DNA of 41,722 bases from Planctomycetia bacterium (GCA_020849035.1 JADLHC010000275.1:1-41722); one strand, 5' to 3'; positions 17,207-26,543 are shown, numbered from the stretch's first letter. Notes: a model not told the origin generated them from the letters alone. Numbers and translations are program-made.

Positions 17207-19051
17207 TTACTTCCCCGCGCCCGCCGCGTCCCGGAGCGCGTCCACCACGAGCCCCGGCGTCAGCACCTCCGGCAGGAGGAACACCTCGCGCGCCGGGTCC
17301 GCCGGGATCACGACGTACATCGGCACGCCGGCCTTTCCGTGCTTCTTCAGCCACGCGCTGATCACCTTGTTCGGCTTCGTGAAGTCCGCCTTGAGCGGCA
17401 CCACGCCCAGCTTCGCCATCTCCTGCCGGACCGCGTCGGTTTCGAGCGCCACGCGCTCGTTCGTCTTGCACGTGAGTCACCAGTCGGCGGTGAAGTCGAT
17501 GAACCCGGGCTTGCGGGCGGCGCGGATGGCGGCGACGTTCTCCTCGGAGAAGGGCTGCCAGGGGAGGTGCGGCTGGTACTGCAGCCCCTCGGTGCGGAAG
17601 GCGGCGGTGGCGGTGCCGGCCTCGACGATCTTCGTCACGAGGAACAGCTTCCCGGCGGCGATCGAGACGAGGAGCGCGGCGGTGATCGAGAGCCACCGCG
17701 CGCGCGGCGTCGAGACCTCGGTGCCCCACTTTCCGTAGATCCACGCCCCGAACGAGACCGCCGTCAGGAACGCGAGGTACCCGATCACCCCGGAGGTGCC
17801 GGTCAGGGTCGCGATCGTGTCCATGAGCCACACGGCCGTCGCGACGAGCCCGAAGCCCATGATCTTCTGGAACGGCTCGATCCAGGGGCCGGGTTTCGGG
17901 AGGAAGCGGAAGAGGGCGGGGACGAAGCCGATGACGAGGAACGGGAGGGCGAGGCCGCGGCCGGCGGCGGACATGAAGAGGAAGACGCCCCAGCCCGGGA
18001 GGGTGAGGGCGAAGCCGAGGCCGGTGCCGAGGAAGGGGGCGCTGCACGGGGTGGCGATGACGGTGACGAAGAGGCCGGTCATGAGGTGGCCGACCCATCC
18101 CTGCTTGCGCCCGGCCTGGGAGGCGACGCCGGCGCCCATCTGCGGGACTTCGAAGACGCCGAGGAGGCTGAGGGCGAAGACGAAGATGACGGTCGTGAGC
18201 CCGATCACGAAGCCGGGCGCCTGGAACTGGAAGCCCCAGCCGACCTGGCTCCCGAGCGAGCGGAGAATCACGACGGCGAGCGCGAACGCGTTGAGACAGA
18301 TCAGGACGCCTGTCCCGTAGGCGAGGGCCGCGCCGCGCCGCGCGCCGGGGGTGACGTGCTTCTGCTCGACGATGCTGAAGAGCTTGAGCGTGAGCACGGG
18401 CAGCACGCACGGCATGATGTTGAGCAGGAGGCCGCCGAGGAAGGCGAGGCCGAGCATCCCGAGGAACGAGGCGTCCGCGGGCGGGCCGGTCGGCGGGGCG
18501 GGGCCCGCCGCGGGTCCCGGCTTCTTCTGGTCCGGGGGCGGCGCCGTGCCGCCCTCGAGGACCGTCACCTTGCCCTCGAACTCGATCTCCCGCTCCTCGA
18601 GGCACACCGACATCGTGCACAGCATGTGCTTGACCGACACCTTGAACACCGCCGGCCCGGGCTTCGCCGCCTCCGTCACCACCAGCGGCACCTCGAACGT
18701 CACCGTCTCTTCGTGGAACAGGTACTCCTCGACAGTTCCGTTCTCGTAGGTCTCCCTGTGCAGCTTCGGCTCCGCCTCCTTCACGCCCTCCGCCACGCGC
18801 ACCGGCCCGGCCGTGACCGAGAACGACGTCGGGATCCCCGCCGTGCCCTTGCGGATCGAGTAGATGTGCCACCCCTTCGGGATCGCCACCTCGATCTTCG
18901 CCGTCACCGTGTCGCCCATCCGCGCCTCCGCGGGCGTCACCGAGACGAGCTTCCCCTGCAGCGCCGCAAAGTCCGCCGGCACCTCGTCCGCGTCCTGCGC
19001 GAAGACGCGGGAAGCCATCAGCACGGCCGTCAGCAGCGAAACGAGGCGCAT
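17207..19051 (-). CDS. dsbD: Selenocysteine-containing DsbD-family protein (in-frame TGA at 17477-17479 read as Sec)
   Basis: N-terminal DsbD-alpha domain, membrane core with NIMPCVLPVLTLKLFSI and VIATPCSAPFLGTGLGF, C-terminal FIDFTADW-U-LTCKTNERVALETDAVRQEMAKLGVVPLKADFT...; both ORF pieces are in the same frame. Confidence 0.85.
17443..17459 (-). promoter_or_regulatory. Putative bSECIS of the Sec-DsbD
   Basis: Transcript CGAGCGC[GUG]GCGCUCG: perfect 7-bp stem, G-initial triloop starting 24 nt after the UGA. Confidence 0.65.
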
Positions 19052-19203
19052 CAGGGGCGCGCATCGTAAGGAACACGCGCTCCTCCCGCAACGCATGGCG
19101 CCGCCCCGAAATTCCCCCCGGCGCGCGGCGGCATCTGCGCGGTTGAAGCGCGGTCCCCCGGCTGCTATCGTCTAGCCCCTCACCCGCGCGACGGAGCCCA
19201 CTG

Positions 19204-20328
19204 ATGCCAGACGCCGTCCTCATCTACGCCGCCTCGTCCCACGACAAGAACCTCCTCTGGAAGACGCGCTTCCTCGCGGGCGACCCGGTCATCTACATCG
19301 AGGCGGGCGGCAGGAACATGCTCGTCCTGAACGACCTCGAGCTGGGCCGCGGGAAGACGGAGGCGAAGGTGGACGAGGTGCTGTCGCTCTCGGACATCGA
19401 GAAGGAGCTGAAGGATGCGGGGGTCAAGGCGCCGGCGGTCGCGGACGTGATCGTGAGCGTGTTCAAGAAGCGCGGCGAGGACCGGGTGTTCGTGCCGTCG
19501 ACGTTCCCGTTCGAGCTGGTGGACCAGCTGCGCGGCCGCGGGCTGACGCTGACATGCCGGAAGGACCCGTTCTACCCGGAGCGGACGACGAAGACCGAGG
19601 AGGAGATCGGGCACATCCGCGAGGCGGTGAAGTTCACGGAGCAGGCCTACGCGAAGGCGGAGCAGGCCCTCCGCGAGACGGAAATCCGCGGGAACGAGCT
19701 GTGGTGGAAGGGCGCGCCGCTGACGAGCGAACGGTTGCGGAACGTGATCGACCTGTACCTCTACGAGAACGGCCTCCTCGCCGACCACACGATCGTGGCG
19801 GGCGGCGAGCAGGGGGTGGACCCGCACTGCCGCGGCTTCGGGCCGCTGCGGCCACACCAGCCGATCATCCTCGACGTGTTCCCGCGGCACCTGAAGACCG
19901 GCTACGTCGCGGACATGACGCGGACGTGGGTGAAGGGAAAGGCCTCTGACATGGTCAGGCGGATGGACGCGGCCGTGAAAGCCGCGTGCGAGACCGCGTT
20001 CCGGACGATCAAGGCGGGCGTCGAGTCCACCGACGTGCACAAGGCCGTGCAGAAGACGATCGAGGACTCGGGCTTCAAGACCGAGACGATCAACGGCAAG
20101 CCGCAGGGGTTCTTCCACGGAACGGGCCACGGCATCGGGCTCGACGTGCACGAATCCCCGGGGATGGGCAAGCGCGGCTCGACGCTCAAGGCCGGCATGG
20201 TCGTGACCGTCGAGCCCGGGCTCTACTACCCGGGCGCCGGCGGCCTGCGGATCGAGGATGACGTCGTCGTGACCACGGATGGCTGCGTCAACCTCTGCTC
20301 CTACCACAAGAACCTGGAGATCCCCTAG
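19204..20328 (+). CDS. M24 family Xaa-Pro aminopeptidase-like
   Basis: GFFHGTGHGIGLDVHESPGMGKRGSTLKAGMVVTVEPGLYYPGAGGLRIEDDVVVT; metal ligands D/D/H/E/E. Confidence 0.9.
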   Translation: MPDAVLIYAASSHDKNLLWKTRFLAGDPVIYIEAGGRNMLVLNDLELGRGKTEAKVDEVLSLSDIEKELKDAGVKAPAVADVIVSVFKKRGEDRVFVPSTFPFELVDQLRGRGLTLTCRKDPFYPERTTKTEEEIGHIREAVKFTEQAYAKAEQALRETEIRGNELWWKGAPLTSERLRNVIDLYLYENGLLADHTIVAGGEQGVDPHCRGFGPLRPHQPIILDVFPRHLKTGYVADMTRTWVKGKASDMVRRMDAAVKAACETAFRTIKAGVESTDVHKAVQKTIEDSGFKTETINGKPQGFFHGTGHGIGLDVHESPGMGKRGSTLKAGMVVTVEPGLYYPGAGGLRIEDDVVVTTDGCVNLCSYHKNLEIP

Positions 20329-20888
20329 TGGGCCTCAACCGCTTCGAGCACGCCGAGTTCTACCTCGACCAGGGCTACCGCTTCCAGATGCAGGGAGACC
20401 TCGAGCGCGCCGCGGATTCCTACCGCAAGTCCATCGCCGCGCACGCCCTTCCAGAGGCGCACACGTTCCTCGGCTGGACGTACTCCTTCATGCGGCGGAT
20501 GCAGGACGCGATCGACGAGTGCCACAAGGCAATCGCCATCGACCCGGAGTACGGGAACCCGTACAACGACATCGGCGCGTACCTGATCGAGCTGGGGAAG
20601 CTCGACGAGGCGATCCCGTACCTGCAGCGCGCGATCCGCGCGACGCGCTACGAGGCCCGCCACTACCCTCATTTCAACTTGAGCCGCATCTGGCTGCAGA
20701 AGAACAGCCTCGCCGAGGCGATCCACGAGCTGGAGGAAGCCGTCCGCCTCTGCCCCAACTACCCCGCGGCGCTCAAGGAGCTCGCGCGCCTGCGCGACGA
20801 GGAGTCCCGCCGCGCACGCATCACCCCCCCAGCCCCGCCCGCCCCCGCCGGACCCGCCACGAAGTCCCCCTCGCAGGGAAACGCCTGA
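20328..20888 (+). CDS. TPR repeat protein
   Basis: GYRFQMQGDLERAADSYRKSIAAHALPEAHTFLGWTYSFMRRMQDAIDECHKAIAIDPEYGNPYNDIGAYLIELGKLDEAIPYLQRAI; GTG start overlaps upstream TAG. Confidence 0.85.
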   Translation: MGLNRFEHAEFYLDQGYRFQMQGDLERAADSYRKSIAAHALPEAHTFLGWTYSFMRRMQDAIDECHKAIAIDPEYGNPYNDIGAYLIELGKLDEAIPYLQRAIRATRYEARHYPHFNLSRIWLQKNSLAEAIHELEEAVRLCPNYPAALKELARLRDEESRRARITPPAPPAPAGPATKSPSQGNA

Positions 20889-20901
20889 TTCCGGAGGTCC
20901 C

Positions 20902-21237
20902 GTGCCCGTCACCCTTCGCGACATCGCCCACGCCGTGAAGCTGGAGGTCGAGCAGGTCCGGCGCATCCTCAGCGAGTCCGCGGGCGCCCCGCGCCTGCCG
21001 AAGGATCTCCTCGACCGGGTGTTCAGCACCGCGCGGAAGCTCGGGTACGACTTCAAGAAGCTGAAGATCGGGAAGCAGATGAACCTCCGGAAGGCGATGT
21101 TCGAGGAAGTGCTGCAGCAGCTCGAGTCGCACCCGTCGTGGGGACGGACGGACATCGTGAAGTACCTGAAGCAGTCGAGCGAGATGATCGACCGCGTGCA
21201 CCGCCGCTCCTTCCGCGAGGAGTTCGGCGCGGACTAG
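20902..21237 (+). CDS. LacI-type HTH domain-only protein
   Basis: MPVTLRDIAHAVKLEVEQVRRILSESAGAPRLPKDLLDRVFSTARKLGYDFKKL resembles LacI VTLYDVAEYAGVS...LNY; no effector-binding domain. Confidence 0.65.
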   Translation: MPVTLRDIAHAVKLEVEQVRRILSESAGAPRLPKDLLDRVFSTARKLGYDFKKLKIGKQMNLRKAMFEEVLQQLESHPSWGRTDIVKYLKQSSEMIDRVHRRSFREEFGAD

Positions 21238-21252
21238 CCGCGCCCGAGGATC

Positions 21253-21900
21253 ATGTTCTGCAACAAGTGCGGCGTCGAGCTTCCGGAGGGAAGCGCCTTC
21301 TGCAACAAGTGCGGGGCGCCGCAGGGCGGGGCCGCGCCCGCCGAGGCTCCCGCGGCCGCGATCACGGGAGGAGCGAAGCCGCCGGACGCGGCGCCGCAGA
21401 AGGAGGAGGACGTCTGGCGCGGGGGTTACAGCCCGCGCGCGATGGGGATGGCGTTCGTGGGCGGCGCCGTGTGGCTCGTCGCCCTCTGGATCGGCTACTT
21501 CATGCTCACGCGCAAGGGCAGCTGGTTCGCGGACAAGGGCTGGGTGGTGTACGTCTTCGCCGTGCTGTCTCCCATCCCGCTTCTCTACGCCTCCGCGGTC
21601 GCGCTCTGGCGCCGCCTGACGATCCACTACCGCCTGACGACGCAGCGGCTGTTCGTGCAGGTGGGGCTGATTGCGCGGCGGATCGAGGAGGTCGAGCTGA
21701 TCCGCGTGGACGACGTGACGACGGAGCAGGGGATCGTGGAGCGGATGTTCGACGTGGGGACGGTGAAGGTCGCCTCGAGCGACACCTCGACCCCGGAACT
21801 GCACCTCGTGGGGCTGCGCGGCCCGGTGTCGACGAAGGAGATGCTGCGGCACCAGGTGCAGGAGCGGCGCAAGCGGATCGTCAATCTGAATCAGGTGTAG
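21253..21900 (+). CDS. Zinc-ribbon plus bacterial PH-domain (DUF304-like) membrane protein
   Basis: MFCNKCGVELPEGSAFCNKCGAPQ; two TM segments; LTIHYRLTTQRLFVQVGLIARRIEEVELIRVDDVTTEQGIVERMFDVGTVKVASSDTS. Confidence 0.85.
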   Translation: MFCNKCGVELPEGSAFCNKCGAPQGGAAPAEAPAAAITGGAKPPDAAPQKEEDVWRGGYSPRAMGMAFVGGAVWLVALWIGYFMLTRKGSWFADKGWVVYVFAVLSPIPLLYASAVALWRRLTIHYRLTTQRLFVQVGLIARRIEEVELIRVDDVTTEQGIVERMFDVGTVKVASSDTSTPELHLVGLRGPVSTKEMLRHQVQERRKRIVNLNQV

Positions 21901-21910
21901 GGCGGCGCGT

Positions 21911-22771
21911 TCAGGTCGCCGAGCGGGCGAGAAGCCGGTCGAGCCGGGGCTTCTCGTTCGCGGCGAGCCAGGCGTCCGCCGAGAGTTCCGCGTGCGCCTT
22001 TCCGAACCACGGCTTCGCTTCGTCGCCGCGTCCAAGGGCAAGCAGGCACTCCGCGATCTCCTCGAAGACGTAGCCGTCCGTCTTCTTCGCGGCCTCGAAC
22101 TCGGCGAGCAGGGCGCGCTGGCGCTCCAGCGCCTCGTCCAGCCGGCCCATCGAGCGCAGGCAGCGCGCGATCGTCCACTTCGCGATGCGCGTCTCGGCCT
22201 CCTGCTTTCTCGCGGTGCGGAACGCCAGCGATTTCTCGAACAACTCGAGCGCCTTCGCGTACTCCCCGCGGTCGTGGTGCGTCCAGCCGGTGTTGTTGTA
22301 GAGCGGCCCGAGCCAGTTCTGCGCGCGCTCGGACTTCGCCGCTTCCGCCATCGCGATCCCGCGGTGCGCCCACTCGAGCGCCGCGTCGGGGGGCTCGATG
22401 ATCCCGAGCATGTGGACGGCGTCCACCGCGAGGTTCTCCTCGCCGGCGGCCCGGGCCAGCTCGAGCGCCCTGAGGAAGTCGGCGCGCCCGCGGTCGCCGG
22501 TCTTCGAGGAGTTGTCGTTGCGCCCGCGCTCGAGGTGCCACCGCACCCGCGCCACCGGCGCGCCCTCCAGCAGCGCCTCCGTCTCCGCCAGGGTCCGCCG
22601 CGCCTCGTCGAACTTCCGCTGCAGCCCCTCCGACCGCGCGACTTGCGTCAGCAGCTCGGCCCTTGCCGGACCCGCGGAGAACTCGGGCGTCCCGAGGAGT
22701 TCGCGGAACTTCCCCTCCGTCCCCGCGGGGTCGCCGAAGTTCCACAGCCGGTTGATGCGGTCGTCTTCCAT
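21911..22771 (-). CDS. TPR repeat protein
   Basis: Helical repeats such as LYNNTGWTHHDRGEYAKALELFEKSLAFRTARKQEAETRIAKWTIARCLRSMGRLDEALERQRALLAEF. Confidence 0.8.
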   Translation of the reverse strand: MEDDRINRLWNFGDPAGTEGKFRELLGTPEFSAGPARAELLTQVARSEGLQRKFDEARRTLAETEALLEGAPVARVRWHLERGRNDNSSKTGDRGRADFLRALELARAAGEENLAVDAVHMLGIIEPPDAALEWAHRGIAMAEAAKSERAQNWLGPLYNNTGWTHHDRGEYAKALELFEKSLAFRTARKQEAETRIAKWTIARCLRSMGRLDEALERQRALLAEFEAAKKTDGYVFEEIAECLLALGRGDEAKPWFGKAHAELSADAWLAANEKPRLDRLLARSAT

Positions 22772-22774
22772 GCG

Positions 22775-23599
22775 TCAGCTCCCGTCCCGCGCCCATTCCA
22801 CCACGCGGCGCCAGAACGGATGGTAATGCGGCTCGTCGCCGGACTGGAAGCGCCATCGCCAGGTCTCGTCGGTGGCGGAGAAGAAGACGCGGCCTTTCCC
22901 GTACCGCGACGTGGCGAACACCGGCGCCCCGCCGCCCTCGACCAGCACGGTTGCGCCGGCCGCGGGTCGGGTCGCCAGTCTCCAGTGGAGCGCGGGAAGG
23001 GCCTTCGCGAACGGCATCGCCCGGACGAGGGGCGACCGCGCCCCGGCATCCGTGAGGCGGCACGGGATCTCCTCCTCCTCGAGCCCCTCCTCCGCCGGCC
23101 GCACCGGGATCGCCGGCGCGAGCTCCGAGTCGAGCCACGCCCCCGGCATCCGGTCCTGCCCCGCGATCAGCACCAGCCCGCCGCCGCCCTCGACGAACTC
23201 CGCCAGCAGCTTCGCCCCGCCCGGCCACGACGCCGGGTCCACGTCCCCCAGCACGACGACGTCGTAGAAACAAAGCTCCTCCACCGTCGCGGGGAGCGCC
23301 GGCAGCGGTCTCGAGAAGGCGTCGTCGTCGGAGCGAAGCGAGTGCGGCTGCGTCCATGCCGGATCCGCGGTCGTGAGCCAGCACTGCACGTCGAGATTGC
23401 CGTCCCGGATCATCACGTTGTGCAGGTACCGGAACTCCCACCGCGGCGCGCCGTCGACGTACAGGACGCGCGTGCGGTGCGCCGCGGGGTCGCGCCTGGC
23501 CTCCACGGGCGCCGCCGGTTTCTCCGGCTCCTGCGGATCCGAAGCGCATCCGGACACCAGAAGGAGAGCGATCGCAACCGCCACCCGGTTCGGTTTCAT
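22775..23599 (-). CDS. Glutamine-amidotransferase-like lipoprotein
   Basis: Lipobox MKPNRVAVAIALLLVSGCAS; RVLYVDGAPRWEFRYLHNVMIRDGNLDVQCWL; VVVLGDVDP; GGGLVLIAGQ. Confidence 0.75.
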   Translation of the reverse strand: MKPNRVAVAIALLLVSGCASDPQEPEKPAAPVEARRDPAAHRTRVLYVDGAPRWEFRYLHNVMIRDGNLDVQCWLTTADPAWTQPHSLRSDDDAFSRPLPALPATVEELCFYDVVVLGDVDPASWPGGAKLLAEFVEGGGGLVLIAGQDRMPGAWLDSELAPAIPVRPAEEGLEEEEIPCRLTDAGARSPLVRAMPFAKALPALHWRLATRPAAGATVLVEGGGAPVFATSRYGKGRVFFSATDETWRWRFQSGDEPHYHPFWRRVVEWARDGS

Positions 23600-23717
23600 G
23601 TCCCCTCCTCTCTTCTGCCCTGCCCTCACGACGGCGCGGGGACCCGCGGCGTTCAGGGGTTCCGGACGTCGGTCGACAGCGCTGCTCCGGGTTCACTGTA
23701 CGCTGCGGCAGGGGCGT

Positions 23718-24521
23718 TCACCGCCGGCTTCGAACGACAGCCACGACCGGACGATGGTCGGATACCTTCGAGTCGATCCTCCGGGCAGTTTCGGCCGACC
23801 ACTCGCGCGTCCCGAAAACGTAGTCCACCCGGAGCAGGGGAATAGGATTCGGAAGAGTCGCACCCGATCCCGCGCTGAGGTCGATCAGCCGGCCCGTCAG
23901 GAGATCGTAGTTCCCGCCCAACGGCGGATTGTTGAAGGCGCCGGCGATCAGGGCCGGCGCGCCCGCGGCGTCGATCGCGGCCAGAAGCGACCGAATCTCG
24001 CGCTCCCGCGCGGCGAACCCCGCGCCGTCCGTCTTCATGTGCATCAGGTGCACCGATCCCACCACGAATCGCGCCCCGTCCAGCTCTACGGCTGCCCAGA
24101 CGCCGAAGGACCCCGCGGGCGCGCCGGGAATCGAGTGAGCCTCGAGCACCTTCCCGCGCGACAGCACGACGTTGCCCCACTCTCCGCCACCGAACAGGTT
24201 GAACGAACCCCACCACACGCCGGACATACCGAGTTCGCGTTCGAGCGCGGGCAGTTGCGCCTCGCGGATCTCCTGAAGGCAGACGACGTCGGGACGCTCG
24301 CGTCGGATGACCTCTATGGCCTCCGGCAAGCGATTTCCGAATTCGACGTTGTAGGTGACAACGGTGAGGGAGGTCGCGGGAAGTGACCAGTTCCCCGAGA
24401 ACCTTTCGGCGTAACGGCCCCTGGGCAGGCGCCAGAGTTTCCAGGCGAGCACACCTGTTCCGGCGATCGCGACCGAGGCGAGGAGGATCCGCGCACCCAG
24501 CGGCATTCTGCGTCCAGACAT
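23718..24521 (-). CDS. Endonuclease/exonuclease/phosphatase family protein
   Basis: LTVVTYNVEFGNRLPEAIEVIRRERPDVVCLQEIRE...VGSVHL...DYVFGTREW...SDHRPVVAVV. Confidence 0.9.
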   Translation of the reverse strand: MSGRRMPLGARILLASVAIAGTGVLAWKLWRLPRGRYAERFSGNWSLPATSLTVVTYNVEFGNRLPEAIEVIRRERPDVVCLQEIREAQLPALERELGMSGVWWGSFNLFGGGEWGNVVLSRGKVLEAHSIPGAPAGSFGVWAAVELDGARFVVGSVHLMHMKTDGAGFAAREREIRSLLAAIDAAGAPALIAGAFNNPPLGGNYDLLTGRLIDLSAGSGATLPNPIPLLRVDYVFGTREWSAETARRIDSKVSDHRPVVAVVRSRR

Positions 24522-24543
24522 GGAGCGGCCTCGACAGTGCAGA

Positions 24544-25656
24544 CTATGGCTTCAGGACGATTCTCTCCCTCCGCCTCCGTCTCAGGACGTCCTGCCGCAC
24601 GTCCGCGCCGATGCCCGGCCGGCTGCGCAGCGCGATCGTGCCGTCCGGGGCGACGGCGACGGGCTCGTCGATGACGTCGGGCGAGTAGTAGCGGTCGCTG
24701 CCGGAGAGGTCGCCGGGCTTCGTGAACCCGGGAAGCGCCGCGATGGCGACGTTGTGCAGCCGCCCGACGCCGGACTCGAGGAGGCCGCCGCACCAGACGG
24801 GGATGCCCGCCTTCCGGCAGAGGTCGTGGATCTCGATTGCCTTCGTCGGGCCGCCGACGCGCGACGGCTTGATGTTCACGACGCGGCACGCCTTCATGCG
24901 GACGGCGTTGCGCGCGAGGTCCGCCGAGGTGATGGACTCGTCGAGGCAGATCGGCGTGCGCAGCACTTTCGCCAGCGCCGCGTGGTCCGCGAGGTCCTCG
25001 TGCCCGAGCGGCTGTTCGAGGTAGTCGAGCCGGAAGCGGTCGAGGCGGCGGAGGTGCGCGGTGTGGGCGGGGGTGTAGGCGGCGTTGGCGTCGGCGGTGA
25101 GCGGGAATCCGGCGGGAAGCCGCTTCCTCGCCTCCGCGAGCGGCTTCCCGTCCCACCCCGGCTTGATTTTGAGCTTGATGCGCCGGTAGCCCTTCGCGGC
25201 GAAGTCCTCGACGCGTTTCATCAGGAGGCCCATCGGGTCGATGCCGAGCGACACGCCGCTCTCGATGAACTTGCGCGTCGCGCCGTAGAGCTTCGCGACC
25301 GGCACGCCGCGCCGGCGCGCTTCGAGGTCCCAGAGCGCGGTCTCCAGCCCGGCCTTGGCCATGGCGTGGCCGCGGACGCGGTGGAACAGCGCGGGGCAGT
25401 CGGCCGGCGTCCGGAGCCTCGACGCGAACAGCGCCGGCGCGAGGAAGTCGCGAATCACGTACGCCGCCGTCACCACCGTCTCGCTCGAGTAGTGCGGCTG
25501 CGCCGACGCCGGCACTTCGCCCCACCCGGACAGCCCGTCGTCCTCCGCCTCGACGAGGATCGTCTCCTGCTGCGTCACCCGCCCGAACGACGTCTCGAAC
25601 GGGAACCGCAGCGGCATGTGCAGGACATGGAGGACGATGCGGGTGGGGAGCTTCAT
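24544..25656 (-). CDS. Enolase-superfamily enzyme (o-succinylbenzoate synthase / dipeptide epimerase-like)
   Basis: IKLKIKPGWD, LTADANAAYTP, DYLEQPL, ICLDESITSADLARNAV, VNIKPSRVGG. Confidence 0.88.
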   Translation of the reverse strand: MKLPTRIVLHVLHMPLRFPFETSFGRVTQQETILVEAEDDGLSGWGEVPASAQPHYSSETVVTAAYVIRDFLAPALFASRLRTPADCPALFHRVRGHAMAKAGLETALWDLEARRRGVPVAKLYGATRKFIESGVSLGIDPMGLLMKRVEDFAAKGYRRIKLKIKPGWDGKPLAEARKRLPAGFPLTADANAAYTPAHTAHLRRLDRFRLDYLEQPLGHEDLADHAALAKVLRTPICLDESITSADLARNAVRMKACRVVNIKPSRVGGPTKAIEIHDLCRKAGIPVWCGGLLESGVGRLHNVAIAALPGFTKPGDLSGSDRYYSPDVIDEPVAVAPDGTIALRSRPGIGADVRQDVLRRRRRERIVLKP

Positions 25657-25799
25657 GGGGGCATCGTCCGGGAGAGCCGCGGCGAGGTCAAAGGTTCAGG
25701 GAGCGCGAACCAATCCAACGATCCTGCGTCTCACGGCGGCCTGCGCACACCTCCCCGCCGGCCCCAACCTCCTCGCCGCCTTGGCCCGGCTGTTTTCCG

Positions 25800-25912
25800 A
25801 GAGCGCGCCGGAAATCCTGCGAGTCGGGCGGAGTCGGCCCGACAACGAGCCAGTTCTCCCAAACAATCAGCAGGCCGACGCAGCCTGACTCGCAGGATTT
25901 CCGGCGCGCTCT
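25800..25912. repeat. Structured palindromic element, copy 2
   Basis: AGAGCGCGCCGGAAATCCTGCGAGTC (25800-25825) is perfectly complementary over 26 bp to GACTCGCAGGATTTCCGGCGCGCTCT (25887-25912); same core as copy 1. Confidence 0.9.
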
Positions 25913-26543
25913 AACGCCGCTCGAACTCCAGCATCCCGCCCTTCTCGTGAATCGTCAGCTTCGGCCCCGCCGGCGCGCCTTTCCGCGCAATCCGCGCGAG
26001 GTTCACGCCGTTGATCAGCGCGTGGGCGAGCATCGGCCCCGCGATGTTGCCGGTCCAGGCATAGATCGCCCCGAAGGCGACGGACGTGCCGACGGCGAAG
26101 ATCGTCCAGGGGAAGAGCTCGCGTCGGAACGGGAGGTGGACGGCGCCGAACGCCAGGGAGGTGAGGGCGATGCCGAGCGTGGTGGAGTGGGTGAGCGCGA
26201 TCGCGGTCGGCTGGAGCGCGGCGCGGAAGAGCATCTCCTCGCCGATGCCGGACGCGAGTGCCGTGGCCGCGCAGTGGAGCAGCGAGAACCCGCCGAAGAC
26301 CTGCGCGAAGAAGGCGTCGAGGGTGCGCCCCCAGTTCGTGTGCGCGGCGGACCAGCCGGAGTACCACAGCACCGCCGTCGCGAGGCCGACGCCCAGCCCG
26401 AGCGAGGACCACAGGTCGTTCGCGGCGATCTGCCAGAAGGCCTCGCGCCCGTCGCGGGCGATGACCCACAGGACGCCGGCCGCCGTCATCACGGAGTAGA
26501 CGACGCCGACGGCGATGACTTTTGCCCAGTTGCGGCCGCGCAT
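25911..26543 (-). CDS. CPBP-family intramembrane metalloprotease
   Basis: GIGEEMLFRAALQP (EExxxR), SLAFGAVHLPF, AHALINGVN. Confidence 0.88.
   Translation of the reverse strand: MRGRNWAKVIAVGVVYSVMTAAGVLWVIARDGREAFWQIAANDLWSSLGLGVGLATAVLWYSGWSAAHTNWGRTLDAFFAQVFGGFSLLHCAATALASGIGEEMLFRAALQPTAIALTHSTTLGIALTSLAFGAVHLPFRRELFPWTIFAVGTSVAFGAIYAWTGNIAGPMLAHALINGVNLARIARKGAPAGPKLTIHEKGGMLEFERR

Noticed and set aside
16503-17479. Thioredoxin and DsbD as pseudogenes with premature stops
   Set aside because: Both stops are TGA, both at the same catalytic Cys column, each followed by a bSECIS-like hairpin, and downstream frames remain intact.
16734-17479. Genome-wide TGA reassignment as explanation for the in-frame TGAs
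   Set aside because: TGA is used as a normal terminator throughout the window (e.g. ATGA/GTGA overlaps at 6497, 8986, 28562, 31427, 35793).
16808-19069. 753-aa plus-strand ORF
   Set aside because: Antisense shadow of dsbD and trx.
15055-25912. Palindromic elements as integron attC sites
   Set aside because: Size fits but no RYYYAAC/GTTRRRY core sites and no integrase or cassette-like layout.
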